40,554 nt of DNA. It comes from a bacterium (GTDB taxonomy: Bacteria > Actinomycetota > Acidimicrobiia > Acidimicrobiales > Ilumatobacteraceae). This document shows positions 8,370-16,320 of this stretch, one piece after another (the stretch's first letter is position 1; every line of letters starts with the position of its first letter). The position numbers and the translations under genes are program-made. The notes below the pieces were generated by a model, which saw only the letters and a list, made by a program, of their open reading frames with translations, was not told the origin of the DNA and searched no databases. Location: assembly GCA_029977615.1 (NCBI GenBank), contig JAPOKO010000010.1:1-40554 (forward strand), written 5' to 3'.

Positions 8370-9192
8370 ATAGTTCTGGTTTTTGCCAGTTCACTAGGTG
8401 ATCGCCATTAATTTCAATCACTGTTGCCTGCGTTGCCCGTGCAAGTGCTTGTTGTTTATTCGGTGCCACCAAGGAATCGCGTGATGTGACAATGCTTGCT
8501 GTTGGTACTCCAAGTGTTGTCGCCCAAGGCCGCGCGTCGTGTTTTGACAATGCCCGACCGGCTTGGTTCATTGCCCATGAATCGTTCCGGCGAATTTCCG
8601 ACACCAACCATGGTCGAAGTGTTGCAGCCGAACTTGCACGGGGAATTTTGCGCTTAATGTAACGGTCAATAAGTCGCGGAGTGGTGAGCAGGCGAAACAC
8701 TGGTGACACCGCACGACCAATTTTCCACCGTGCGCGTTCACCGCGCGTTGCGCTCCACTCAAGCGCAGTTGCACACAACACCAATGAATGCACACGGTTT
8801 GGGTGTTGTTTGCTCATCAGCATGGCAATAGGGCCACCCATTGAATAACCCACCGCGGTTACTGAGGGAATGCTTAATTGATCCATGACCGCAACCACGT
8901 CATCTGCGCAATCTTCAAGTGTGAATCGGTCATTAGTGCGCAACCCCCGCCCGTGCCCGCGATGATCAATGGCGAGCACTGAATACTGCTGAGCAAGCCC
9001 TGCGTACACGGGGAAAAAGTTGATGTCAGCGTTTCCTGTCCAACCATGAAGCAGGGCCACCACTGGCGCGCTCGCGTTTTCGTGTTTGGCATAACGCACG
9101 AAAAACTCACCTCGTTGCGGCACAGAAACAATGCGGCTATCCGGCATCCACGGCAATTCTGAAAAGGCTTTGGAATACGCGTTTACCGGCAT
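8326..9192 (-). CDS. Alpha/beta hydrolase
   Basis: 288 residues from the ATG at 9192; a GTG at 9201 could add three. The fold is clear: HGWTG oxyanion segment, DHRGHGRG, nucleophile elbow GYSMGG (serine), an acid near TSRDSLV and the histidine in NGDHLVNW. The substrate is unknown; esterase, lactonase and C-C hydrolase relatives all look like this. It overlaps the end of the Fur-family gene by 10 bases, so it is probably the last gene of a minus-strand operon. Its C-terminal codons overlap the DUF1003 gene. Confidence 0.87.
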   Translation of the reverse strand: MPVNAYSKAFSELPWMPDSRIVSVPQRGEFFVRYAKHENASAPVVALLHGWTGNADINFFPVYAGLAQQYSVLAIDHRGHGRGLRTNDRFTLEDCADDVVAVMDQLSIPSVTAVGYSMGGPIAMLMSKQHPNRVHSLVLCATALEWSATRGERARWKIGRAVSPVFRLLTTPRLIDRYIKRKIPRASSAATLRPWLVSEIRRNDSWAMNQAGRALSKHDARPWATTLGVPTASIVTSRDSLVAPNKQQALARATQATVIEINGDHLVNWQKPELFTAAVIDAIRRVRE

Positions 9193-9638
9193 GATGCACA
9201 CCGCCCAACGAGATCGAGTCGGTGGTGATCGAGTGCAAACCCTTCGCTTTTTGCCAACTTAGCGAGAGCGCGATCTAGGTCGTGTTCCAGTGCATCGGGC
9301 ACCACTACGTCACGAACCACTCCACAGGCTGAGCACACCAAGTGGTGATGATGTCCAGTGAGATGTTCAGCCAGTTCGTATAAACCGCCGTCTTGAGACG
9401 ACATTACGCGTGCAACTACTCCTGCTTCTTGCAACACCGTTAGGTTTCGATACAACGAGCTCTGCGGCAAATCATCAACTGAACTCAAAAGCTCTGCGAT
9501 GCCCACCGGTTGAGAAAACTGTGCAATGGCATCAACTATTTCTTTTCGTTTTGTGGTGTAACGCTGACCACTCTGTTTCATTAACTCGCTGGCATGCTCA
9601 TGCACATCGCTATGAGTTGAATGGTTGTGGGACGACAC
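9183..9638 (-). CDS. Fur-family metalloregulator (Zur-like)
   Basis: 151 residues. A winged helix (TTKRKEIVDAI...SSLYRNLTVLQEAGVV) is followed by the metal-binding dimerisation domain with TGHHHHLVCSACG and a final GRCASC. The two CxxC pairs form the structural zinc site and the histidine run belongs to the regulatory site; this matches FurB/Zur more than iron-responsive Fur. The N-terminus is histidine-rich (five His within the first 14 residues), which is not typical. It starts 18 bases after the Rossmann-fold gene. No adjacent zinc transporter is seen, so the regulon is unknown. Confidence 0.85.
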   Translation of the reverse strand: MSSHNHSTHSDVHEHASELMKQSGQRYTTKRKEIVDAIAQFSQPVGIAELLSSVDDLPQSSLYRNLTVLQEAGVVARVMSSQDGGLYELAEHLTGHHHHLVCSACGVVRDVVVPDALEHDLDRALAKLAKSEGFALDHHRLDLVGRCASCR

Positions 9639-9656
9639 AGCAAAAATCTATCTCTG

Positions 9657-10649
9657 TTATGCGCCAACAAATTGGTGCAGTCGAACACCAGATGCCAGCA
9701 CTAATTCAAGAAGTGCGGCGTTAGGTAACTCGGGTTCGCCAAGCACGCGTGCTCCATGCACCGAAACCCCACCAGTTGCAACGGCGTGTGCGCTTGCTGC
9801 ACTGACCACACCTGCAAGTTGTGCAATGCGTTCAGCGATTCCCGCAATTTCTACAATTCGTGATCCACCACGATTCCCGCGCACTTCAATGCGCACTGCA
9901 CCCATTCCGCCTTCAGCGTGAGGAGGAGCGAGCATTGGCAAGCGAGCCGTAAATCGATCACGTCGTGTTGCAGACACGCGGGCTGTAATGCGTTCAAGTT
10001 CTGGCATGGCTTTTTTCAACAACACGGGGTCGGGTAGTTCTGCTCGATAGCAGTCATATGCCCCAACTGGTTCAGGAAACCAGCACAACTCTCGACCACT
10101 ACCGGAAGGGCGACGGAGCCATTCGTTGTCGTGCCAGCCAATAGATTGGCCTGATAACGCGTCGTGGTGTTGGCGCGCGCACTCCGGTCCACCAGTGCCA
10201 TGCATGGCAACATGAGCTTCATCAATGGTGTCAAATCGATCGGTCATGGAACGCAACAACAATCCAGTAACCCCTGGGCTTGACGCAGCACCAACAATGA
10301 TGACGGCCTTGTGTTCTTTTGCCTGAACATCAAGTGCCAACAAATTCATGCAGTCGGCAACAGCGTCGGAAAGCGAGACCACCGAAACACCGCGCTGAAT
10401 GAACTGTGACGCTGTCTGTGCGTGCGGTGAACCAAAAGCAAGCACCACCACAGCGCACTCAAACAGTTCTTCGCGAGTCACTGCTTCAACGCGAATGGTG
10501 TTCGTTGAATGAAGCGCCGATAGTCGTTGTGCGCGAGCTGAAACCTTGTCATTAACGAAAATATTGGTATGACCGAGCGCACGTAAATGTTCAACCACCC
10601 GAACACCGGTGACACCCGCTCCAAGCACACCAACTTTGGTGGTCAACAC
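9657..10649 (-). CDS. NAD(P)-binding Rossmann protein, saccharopine-dehydrogenase-like
   Basis: 330 residues from GTG 10649. The N-terminus has a Rossmann dinucleotide fold (KVGVLGAGVTGVRVVEHL; a second strand ending VND). The central part has VGAASSPGVTGLLLRSM, similar to saccharopine dehydrogenase and related reductases, and the C-terminal part carries GNRGGSRIVEIAGIAERIA and ATGGVSVHGARVLG. The substrate is not known. It begins five bases after the stop of the 54-residue gene, so they are probably co-transcribed. Its place between tRNA-Ile and a Fur-family gene is not part of the conserved actinobacterial origin order that I know. Confidence 0.65.
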   Translation of the reverse strand: MLTTKVGVLGAGVTGVRVVEHLRALGHTNIFVNDKVSARAQRLSALHSTNTIRVEAVTREELFECAVVVLAFGSPHAQTASQFIQRGVSVVSLSDAVADCMNLLALDVQAKEHKAVIIVGAASSPGVTGLLLRSMTDRFDTIDEAHVAMHGTGGPECARQHHDALSGQSIGWHDNEWLRRPSGSGRELCWFPEPVGAYDCYRAELPDPVLLKKAMPELERITARVSATRRDRFTARLPMLAPPHAEGGMGAVRIEVRGNRGGSRIVEIAGIAERIAQLAGVVSAASAHAVATGGVSVHGARVLGEPELPNAALLELVLASGVRLHQFVGA

Positions 10650-10654
10650 AACCG

Positions 10655-10819
10655 TTACTTCTTGGTGGAGAGTGGGTTTACTGAATCGCTCTCTGACGGA
10701 TTCATTGGGCGCCAGCCGCCGCGAGTGGTGGAATGCTCAGAACGACCCTTGAGGCGCAGAATGGCTCCGGCGGCTCCCGCGATGCCAAGCACCATCAGTA
10801 CGCGTCGGATGAAATTCAC
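10655..10819 (-). CDS. 54-residue membrane-anchored small protein downstream of tRNA-Ile
   Basis: GTG at 10819, TAA at 10655-10657. It has a perfect GGAGG Shine-Dalgarno seven bases before the start. The N-terminus is basic then hydrophobic (FIRRVLMVLGIAGAAGAIL), followed by a polar tail ending LSTKK. The Shine-Dalgarno lies within a few bases of the 3' end of tRNA-Ile, so tRNA and mRNA share one transcript. Position and architecture resemble the small DLW-39-type proteins found near DUF3566 and tRNA-Ile in other Actinobacteria, but the DLW motif is absent and homology is not shown. Function unknown. Confidence 0.75.
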   Translation of the reverse strand: MNFIRRVLMVLGIAGAAGAILRLKGRSEHSTTRGGWRPMNPSESDSVNPLSTKK

Positions 10820-10832
10820 TGCTTTACCTCCG

Positions 10833-10906
10833 TGGGGCTAACAAGAATCGAACTTGTGACCTCATCCTTATCAGGGATGCGCTCTAACCAACTGAGCTAT
10901 AGCCCC
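10833..10906 (-). tRNA. tRNA-Ile (anticodon GAT), CCA not encoded
   Basis: On the minus strand GGGGCTA pairs with TAGCCCC. The D arm is TAGCTCAGTTGG, the anticodon stem-loop is CATCCCTGATAAGGATG with anticodon GAT, and the T arm holds AAGTTCGATTCTTG. After the discriminator A the next bases are CGG rather than CCA, so the CCA tail must be added by the CCA-adding enzyme (encoded at 33196-34602). The placement next to DUF3566 and gyrA is the conserved actinobacterial ileT position. Confidence 0.97.
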
Positions 10907-10922
10907 GAATTGTTCTCGGGGC
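10902..10922 (-). other. Stem-loop spanning the tRNA-Ile 5' end and its leader
   Basis: On the minus strand GCCCCGA, a seven-base loop and TCGGGGC form a perfect 7-bp stem. The 3' arm contains the first five bases of mature tRNA-Ile, so this leader hairpin competes with the acceptor stem. It fills most of the 24 bases between the DUF3566 stop and the tRNA. Confidence 0.55.
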
Positions 10923-10930
10923 ACATGAGC

Positions 10931-11344
10931 CTACTGCCGCTTTCCGTCACCCTCAACCGTGGATACCAGAACCTCTTCTTCCAGTACTGATACCCGAATT
11001 CCGCCTACAAGATCGGTAATCAAGTTGAACATGGTTGCTCCAAGTACCCACACGATGGTCAGTAGAGCCACCAGCAACAACCCAAGCAATATCTCGTTGA
11101 CCAACAATTGCCAACCATTGAACTCAAACGTTTCCCACCCAAACGACATCATGAAACGTTCAATGTTGTCGATGGTTCCCGTTGCCGACGCCACGCTCCA
11201 CAACAACACCGACGCGATCAACACGGTGAAGTACACCACCAAGTGAAACGCGAGACCAACCTTGAAGGCTGACCATGGATCAATTTCGCGAATAACTCTG
11301 GTAACTCGACGCACCCGTGGTGCACGTGCAGATGTTTTACTCAC
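10931..11344 (-). CDS. DUF3566 membrane protein
   Basis: 137 residues from the GTG at 11344, chosen because GTGA overlaps the stop of the upstream TadE-like gene; the open frame reaches 11374. A basic N-terminus (RAPRVRRVTRVIREIDPWSAFKVGL) leads to two helices at about residues 33-54 and 80-103, with SFGWETFEFNGWQL between, and TMFNLITDLVGGIRVSVLEEE at the end. This is the DUF3566 pattern (mycobacterial Rv0007 type), a membrane protein of unknown function always found just after gyrA in Actinobacteria. Confidence 0.88.
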   Translation of the reverse strand: MSKTSARAPRVRRVTRVIREIDPWSAFKVGLAFHLVVYFTVLIASVLLWSVASATGTIDNIERFMMSFGWETFEFNGWQLLVNEILLGLLLVALLTIVWVLGATMFNLITDLVGGIRVSVLEEEVLVSTVEGDGKRQ

Positions 11345-11685
11345 GGTTCCAGTGTAGGCACTGAAATTGTCCAACTATCGACAGCACGTGCAGACCGTTG
11401 TGTGCCTTGCACATCAACGCACACGGTGAAGAATGCTGTGTCGTTGGCTGGATTGCGAAAATCACACAACTTTGCGCGATTCAGTTGCACTACTTCGCGT
11501 GTACTTGGTTCACCGCCGTACACGGCAGCAAGTGCTCCGACTTGACTGATGATTCGCGCACGCTCGGCATTAATGAGATATGCGCCAACTCGACTTAATG
11601 CAGCAAGCAACAACACCAGCACCGCAAGAGTGAGCGCAACGGTCAACGTCGCACTACCTCGCTCTGTTTGATTTTGTGTGTTTAT
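11341..11685 (-). CDS. TadE-like small membrane protein with an apparent ATA start
   Basis: 114 residues if translation starts at the ATA at 11683-11685; 101 if it starts at the first conventional codon, TTG 11646. The reading frame upstream of the TTG carries TERGSAT immediately before a hydrophobic helix (LTVALTLAVLVLLLAAL), which is the hallmark of the Rv3654c-type TadE-like family (ERGSAT plus helix plus an AERAR segment). The outside domain has two cysteines (KLCDF, TVCVD) that may form a disulfide. No ATG, GTG or TTG exists between the gyrA stop and this motif. The ATA overlaps the gyrA stop as ATAA. Its usual helicase/secretion neighbours are absent. Confidence 0.65.
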   Translation of the reverse strand: MNTQNQTERGSATLTVALTLAVLVLLLAALSRVGAYLINAERARIISQVGALAAVYGGEPSTREVVQLNRAKLCDFRNPANDTAFFTVCVDVQGTQRSARAVDSWTISVPTLEP

Positions 11686-14243
11686 GCTTCGTCGTGAGAA
11701 AGGACGAGCGCTGCCGAGGCCACCACTTGTCCGTCGTCCATGCTCATGATGCGCACGCCGGTTGCCGCGCGACCTTGACTGGAGATTTCCTTCACTGGGG
11801 TGCGAATGGTGGTTCCACCCGAAGCAACGACCACGATGTCATCGTCGATACCCGCCATAAATGCAGCCACTACGTGACCTTTTTTGCCGGTGAGTTTGAT
11901 GCCAATCATGCCCATGCCGCCTCGACCCTTGCGGGCAAAGTTGCTGACTTGGGTGCGCTTGCCATAACCCGACTCAGTGATGATGAGAATTGCTGAGTCA
12001 TCCTTAGCAACATCACACGACACCACTTCGTCGCCTGCACGCAACTTCATTCCACGAACACCTGCGGCCGAACGACCCATTGGGCGAACACCCTTTTCGG
12101 AAAAGCGAATAGTTTGACCATCACGTGTCACCATGAAGACATCGTCGCTGCCTGAAGTTTCAATCACACGAACAAGTTCGTCCTTTGGACGCAACTTCAA
12201 GGCAATCAGACCATCTCGGCGGCTTGAGTCGTACTCGTTAAATGGAGTCTTCTTGACCTGTCCCTCTTTGGTTGCGAAGAACAAGAAGCGTTCGCCAGGG
12301 AATTCGCGAGTGTCAATGATTGCCTGAATGGTTTCACCTTGGTTCAACGGCAACAGGTTGACAATTGGAATGCCTTTTGCGGTGCGATCGCGCTCCGGAA
12401 TGTCGAGTGCGCGTAATCGATACACACGTCCGCGGTTTGAGAAGAACAGCAAGTACGAGTGTGATGTAGTGAAGATGACGTTACTCACGATGTCGTCCGA
12501 CTTCATCTTCGCGCCGCTTACTCCTCTGCCACCACGACCTTGTGTGCGGAATGAATCTGCAGATACGGCCTTGATGTATTGAGCTTGGGTCATCACAATG
12601 ACGAGTTCTTTGTTGTCAACCAAGTCTTCAACGCTCATCTCACCAACATCGGCGGCAATTTTGCAAACACGTGGAGTGGCAAAAGCTTCGCGAACTGCTG
12701 ACAGTTCTTTTGAGATAACTGCACGCAACTTCGTATCGGAATTGAGAATTGACTCAAGTTCCTTAATGCGAGCAAGCACATCTTTTTGTTCTGTCTCAAG
12801 ATCGATACGCGACAATCTGGTGAGTTGGCGCAACTGCATGTCGAGAATGTCAATTGCTTGACGCTCGGAGAAGCCGTACTTCTTGCCCATCAGCGCCGCC
12901 TTGGCAGATGCTGCGTCTTCGCTCGCACGAATCAGCTTGATAATTTCGTCAATGACATTGAGCGCCTTCAGGCGACCTTCAAGAATGTGATTACGGTCGG
13001 TTGCTTTTTGCAGACGGAACTTTGAGCGACGTGTGGTGACTTCAATTTGGTGATCGACATAGCCAACAAGTGCATCGCGGAGGTTGAGTGTGCGTGGAAC
13101 TCCGTGCACAAGCGCAACCATGTTCACAGGGAAACTGGTTTGCAGTTGTGTGAGCTTGAACAAGTTGTTCATGACCACGTTTGAATTCGCGTCACGCTTC
13201 AGCGTGATAATGAGGTTGGTTTGACCGCCGGATGAGTTGTCGTTCACGTCGGCAATGCCATCAAGTTCGCCGCCGTCCACCAGTTCCTGAATTCGAGATG
13301 CAATGGCTGAACAACTTGCTTGATATGGAAGTTCGGTAACGACGATGAGCATTTGCCCACGCTTGCCTTCTTCAATGCTGACCTTTGCGCGCATCTTGAT
13401 GCTTCCGCGACCAGTTTGATACGCGTCTTTAATTCCGTCACGGCCAAGAATGAGACCGCCTGTTGGGAAGTCTGGGCCCTTTACAAACTTCATGAGGTCG
13501 CCAGTTGTTGCTTCCGGGTTGTCGATGAGATGCAATGTTGCATCCACCACTTCTCCCAGGTTGTGCGGCGGAATACTGGTGGCCATACCTACTGCAATGC
13601 CTTGGCTGCCGTTCACCAAAAGGTTGGGGAAACGTGCTGGCAACACAATCGGTTCTTCAGCAGTGCCGTCATATGTGGCAATGAGGTCGACGGTGTCTTC
13701 GTCAATGTCTGCAAGTAACTGCATGGCAAGTGGGTGCAAACGAGATTCTGTGTAACGACTGGCTGCCGGTCCAAAGTCTGGTGATCCGTAGTTACCGTGG
13801 AAATCAATCAGTGGATGGCGTAATGAAAACGGCTGAGCCATACGAACTAACGCGTCATAAATTGCACCGTCGCCATGTGGGTGATAACGCGCCATGGTGT
13901 CGCCGGTAACGCGAGCACACTTCACGAATGGACGGTCGGGGCGGAAACCCTGTTGGTCCATGTCCCAAATGATTCGACGGTGGACGGGTTTCAAGCCATC
14001 GCGAACGTCGGGCAATGCACGCGACATGATGACCGACATTGCATAGTCAAGGAACGAGCGTTCCATTTCGTCTTGCAACTGCACTGGTTGAACAGAGTCT
14101 GGATTGACAAATAAATCATCCTGCTTTGCAGGTGGTTTACGTGGCGGAGTGCCCGAAGCGGTTTCTGCTGCTTGAGCAGACTTGTCGCTACGCGGAGCAA
14201 GCTTTTTGGCTGCTGCTTTTTTTGCTGGTTTTTTACTGGCCAT
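11682..14243 (-). CDS. gyrA: DNA gyrase subunit A
   Basis: 853 residues with an AAAGGA Shine-Dalgarno before the ATG. Core motifs: SFLDYAMSVIMSRALPDVRD near residue 63, the QRDR segment HPHGDGAIYD (121-130) and catalytic tyrosine Y164 in ASRYTES. The C-terminal beta-pinwheel carries a GyrA box QGRGGRG. With GyrB it introduces negative supercoils. The first 50 or so residues form a lysine/alanine/proline-rich extension (KKPAKKAAAKK) longer than normal. The position equivalent to E. coli Ser83 is glycine (G126) and Asp87 is kept (D130). It starts 29 bases after gyrB. Confidence 0.98.
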   Translation of the reverse strand: MASKKPAKKAAAKKLAPRSDKSAQAAETASGTPPRKPPAKQDDLFVNPDSVQPVQLQDEMERSFLDYAMSVIMSRALPDVRDGLKPVHRRIIWDMDQQGFRPDRPFVKCARVTGDTMARYHPHGDGAIYDALVRMAQPFSLRHPLIDFHGNYGSPDFGPAASRYTESRLHPLAMQLLADIDEDTVDLIATYDGTAEEPIVLPARFPNLLVNGSQGIAVGMATSIPPHNLGEVVDATLHLIDNPEATTGDLMKFVKGPDFPTGGLILGRDGIKDAYQTGRGSIKMRAKVSIEEGKRGQMLIVVTELPYQASCSAIASRIQELVDGGELDGIADVNDNSSGGQTNLIITLKRDANSNVVMNNLFKLTQLQTSFPVNMVALVHGVPRTLNLRDALVGYVDHQIEVTTRRSKFRLQKATDRNHILEGRLKALNVIDEIIKLIRASEDAASAKAALMGKKYGFSERQAIDILDMQLRQLTRLSRIDLETEQKDVLARIKELESILNSDTKLRAVISKELSAVREAFATPRVCKIAADVGEMSVEDLVDNKELVIVMTQAQYIKAVSADSFRTQGRGGRGVSGAKMKSDDIVSNVIFTTSHSYLLFFSNRGRVYRLRALDIPERDRTAKGIPIVNLLPLNQGETIQAIIDTREFPGERFLFFATKEGQVKKTPFNEYDSSRRDGLIALKLRPKDELVRVIETSGSDDVFMVTRDGQTIRFSEKGVRPMGRSAAGVRGMKLRAGDEVVSCDVAKDDSAILIITESGYGKRTQVSNFARKGRGGMGMIGIKLTGKKGHVVAAFMAGIDDDIVVVASGGTTIRTPVKEISSQGRAATGVRIMSMDDGQVVASAALVLSHDEA

Positions 14244-14272
14244 TACACAAGTCCTTTACGCCTAAGTGCTCG

Positions 14273-16240
14273 CTAGAAGTCGAGGTTGCGCACGTCGCGC
14301 GCGTTGGTTTGAATAAATTTCTTGCGGCTTTCCACGTCGTCACCCATAAGCACGCTCATGATGTCTTCGGCGAGAGCAGCTTCGTCAACTGTTACCTGCA
14401 ACAACGTGCGTGAGTCGGCCGACATGGTGGTGCTTCGAAGTTCTTGCCAGTCCATTTCACCAAGACCCTTTAGGCGCTGGAATTCCTTCTTGTGGTTTGG
14501 GTGTTCGGAAAGGAACTTTTCTTTTGCTGCGTCGTCTTTGAGATAAATCTTTTCTTTGCCTACTTCGGTAGAAAACAAAGGCGGTTGCGCAATATAGATA
14601 AATCCGTTTTCGACCATTGGCCTCATCTGTCGATAGAAGAACGTGAGCAACAAGGTGCGAATGTGGCTGCCGTCCACGTCGGCGTCAGCCAAAATGACCA
14701 CCTTGTGATAGCGCGCCTTTGATGCGTCGAACTCTTCATTACCAATACCACCGCCGATAGCGGTGATGAGCGTTTGAATTTCGGTGTTCTTCAACATTTT
14801 GTCGAGGCGTGCGCGCTCTACGTTCAAGATCTTTCCGCGAATTGGCAAAATTGCTTGCGTGCGTGGATCGCGTGCGTCTACTGCTGTGCCACCTGCTGAG
14901 TCACCTTCAACGATAAAAAGTTCAGTTTCGCTTGCATCAGTACTGGTGCAGTCTTTCAACTTGTCAGGCATACCCGCACCCGCGAGTGCAGTTTTGCGAC
15001 GCACTGCATTACGTGCATTCTTTGCGGCAAGTCGAGCTTGTGCTGCAGCAATCGCTTTTTTCACAATGCGATTTGCCTCAGTTGGATTTTCTTGCATCCA
15101 CTCTTCAAGTCGCGCGTTAGTTTCTTTTTGCACAAACGAACGGATGGATACGTTGCCCAACTTCGCTTTTGTCTGACCTTCAAACTGTGGTTCACGAAGT
15201 TTTACAGCAACGATTGCAGTAATTCCTTCGCGAATGTCTTCGCCCAGCAGGTTGTCGTCTTTTTCTTTCAGCGCATTTGTTGCACGTGCGTATTTGTTGA
15301 CCACCGAAGTGAGTGCGGTCTTGAAACCTTCAACGTGCATGCCGCCTTCAACTGTGGAAATGCCATTGGCATAACCATAAATACCTTCGTAATAGCCTGT
15401 ATTCCACTGCAGTGCGATGTCGACGGTTTGTTCGTCGTCGCTGCCTTCGTAGTGTGCAACTTTGTTGAACAACGCTTCGCGCGAAGCGTTCAAATGCTTA
15501 ACGAAGTCAACAATTCCACCCTTGTATTGATAGGTGATGGATTGTTTTTTGTCGGCTCGTTCGTCATTAAAAACGACTTCCAAGTCCTTATTCAAAAATG
15601 CCATAGTTTGCAAACGCTCAGTAACGGTGCGAGCAACAAACTCCACACCTTCTGAAGCGAAGATGGTTGGGTCTGGCCAGAATGTAACAGTGGTACCTGT
15701 TACTGATTTATTTGGTGATGCACCAATCTTTGACAGTTTGCCTTTTGGTTTGCCACCATCAACAAACTCTTGGCTGAAGCGTTCGCCACCACGATCAACG
15801 ACTGCGACGAGTCGTTTAGATAGAGCATTCACGACCGACACACCTACACCGTGTAGACCGCCAGAAACTTTGTACCCTTCGCCACCAAACTTTCCGCCAG
15901 CGTGCAACACGGTAAGCACCACTTCGAGTGCACTCTTTCCTTTGTGTTGGCCAGATGTGTATGGGTCAACTGGAATTCCGCGGCCGTTATCGCTCACTGC
16001 GCAACCGCCGTCGGCAAGCAAAGTAACCGTGATTTTGTTGCAGTATCCGGCCATTGCTTCGTCAACAGAATTGTCCACAATTTCCCAAATGAGGTGATGT
16101 AATCCAGTGAGTCCTGTGGACCCGATGTACATACCTGGGCGCTTGCGAACAGGGTCGAGTCCTTCAAGAACTTGAATGTCTTTTGCGCCGTAAGACGCAG
16201 AGCCGGCAGTAGCCGATTTTTGAGCTTTGGTGGTTGCCAT
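14273..16240 (-). CDS. gyrB: DNA gyrase subunit B
   Basis: 655 residues from the second of two adjacent ATG codons (16240), which sits better behind the GAAGG Shine-Dalgarno than 16243. GHKL ATPase motifs: EIVDNSVDEA, DNGRGIPVD, SGGLHGVGVSVVNAL. The Toprim domain has VEGDSAGG and DADVDGSHIRTLLL, and the C-terminal tail ends RDVRNLDF. The length is that of actinobacterial GyrB without the large Gram-negative insertion. It supplies ATP-driven strand passage with GyrA. Confidence 0.98.
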   Translation of the reverse strand: MATTKAQKSATAGSASYGAKDIQVLEGLDPVRKRPGMYIGSTGLTGLHHLIWEIVDNSVDEAMAGYCNKITVTLLADGGCAVSDNGRGIPVDPYTSGQHKGKSALEVVLTVLHAGGKFGGEGYKVSGGLHGVGVSVVNALSKRLVAVVDRGGERFSQEFVDGGKPKGKLSKIGASPNKSVTGTTVTFWPDPTIFASEGVEFVARTVTERLQTMAFLNKDLEVVFNDERADKKQSITYQYKGGIVDFVKHLNASREALFNKVAHYEGSDDEQTVDIALQWNTGYYEGIYGYANGISTVEGGMHVEGFKTALTSVVNKYARATNALKEKDDNLLGEDIREGITAIVAVKLREPQFEGQTKAKLGNVSIRSFVQKETNARLEEWMQENPTEANRIVKKAIAAAQARLAAKNARNAVRRKTALAGAGMPDKLKDCTSTDASETELFIVEGDSAGGTAVDARDPRTQAILPIRGKILNVERARLDKMLKNTEIQTLITAIGGGIGNEEFDASKARYHKVVILADADVDGSHIRTLLLTFFYRQMRPMVENGFIYIAQPPLFSTEVGKEKIYLKDDAAKEKFLSEHPNHKKEFQRLKGLGEMDWQELRSTTMSADSRTLLQVTVDEAALAEDIMSVLMGDDVESRKKFIQTNARDVRNLDF

Positions 16241-16259
16241 CATTTACCTTCTGAGAGAG

Positions 16260-16275
16260 CGCCGAAAAAGCGGCG
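16260..16275 (-). promoter_or_regulatory. Stem-loop in the gyrB leader
   Basis: CGCCG and CGGCG flank a six-base loop (CTTTTT on the minus strand), ending just upstream of the gyrB Shine-Dalgarno. It lies in the predicted 5' leader. No U-tract follows, so it is not a standard terminator; a role in mRNA stability or gyrB control is inference. Confidence 0.35.
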
Positions 16276-16291
16276 AGACATACGATTGAGC

Positions 16292-16320
16292 AACATAAAT
16301 AACACAGTCCAGTCTACCAA
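16292..16320 (-). promoter_or_regulatory. Candidate gyrB promoter (TTGGTA-17-TATGTT)
   Basis: On the minus strand TTGGTA (16315-16320) and TATGTT (16292-16297) are 17 bases apart, each matching four of six consensus bases. It lies in the 76-base gap between dciA and gyrB and would give a leader of about 45 bases. Confidence 0.4.

Noticed and set aside
15038..15655. A 205-residue open frame on the + strand within gyrB
   Set aside because: It is antisense to conserved gyrB codons, has cysteine-rich low-complexity content and no family features.
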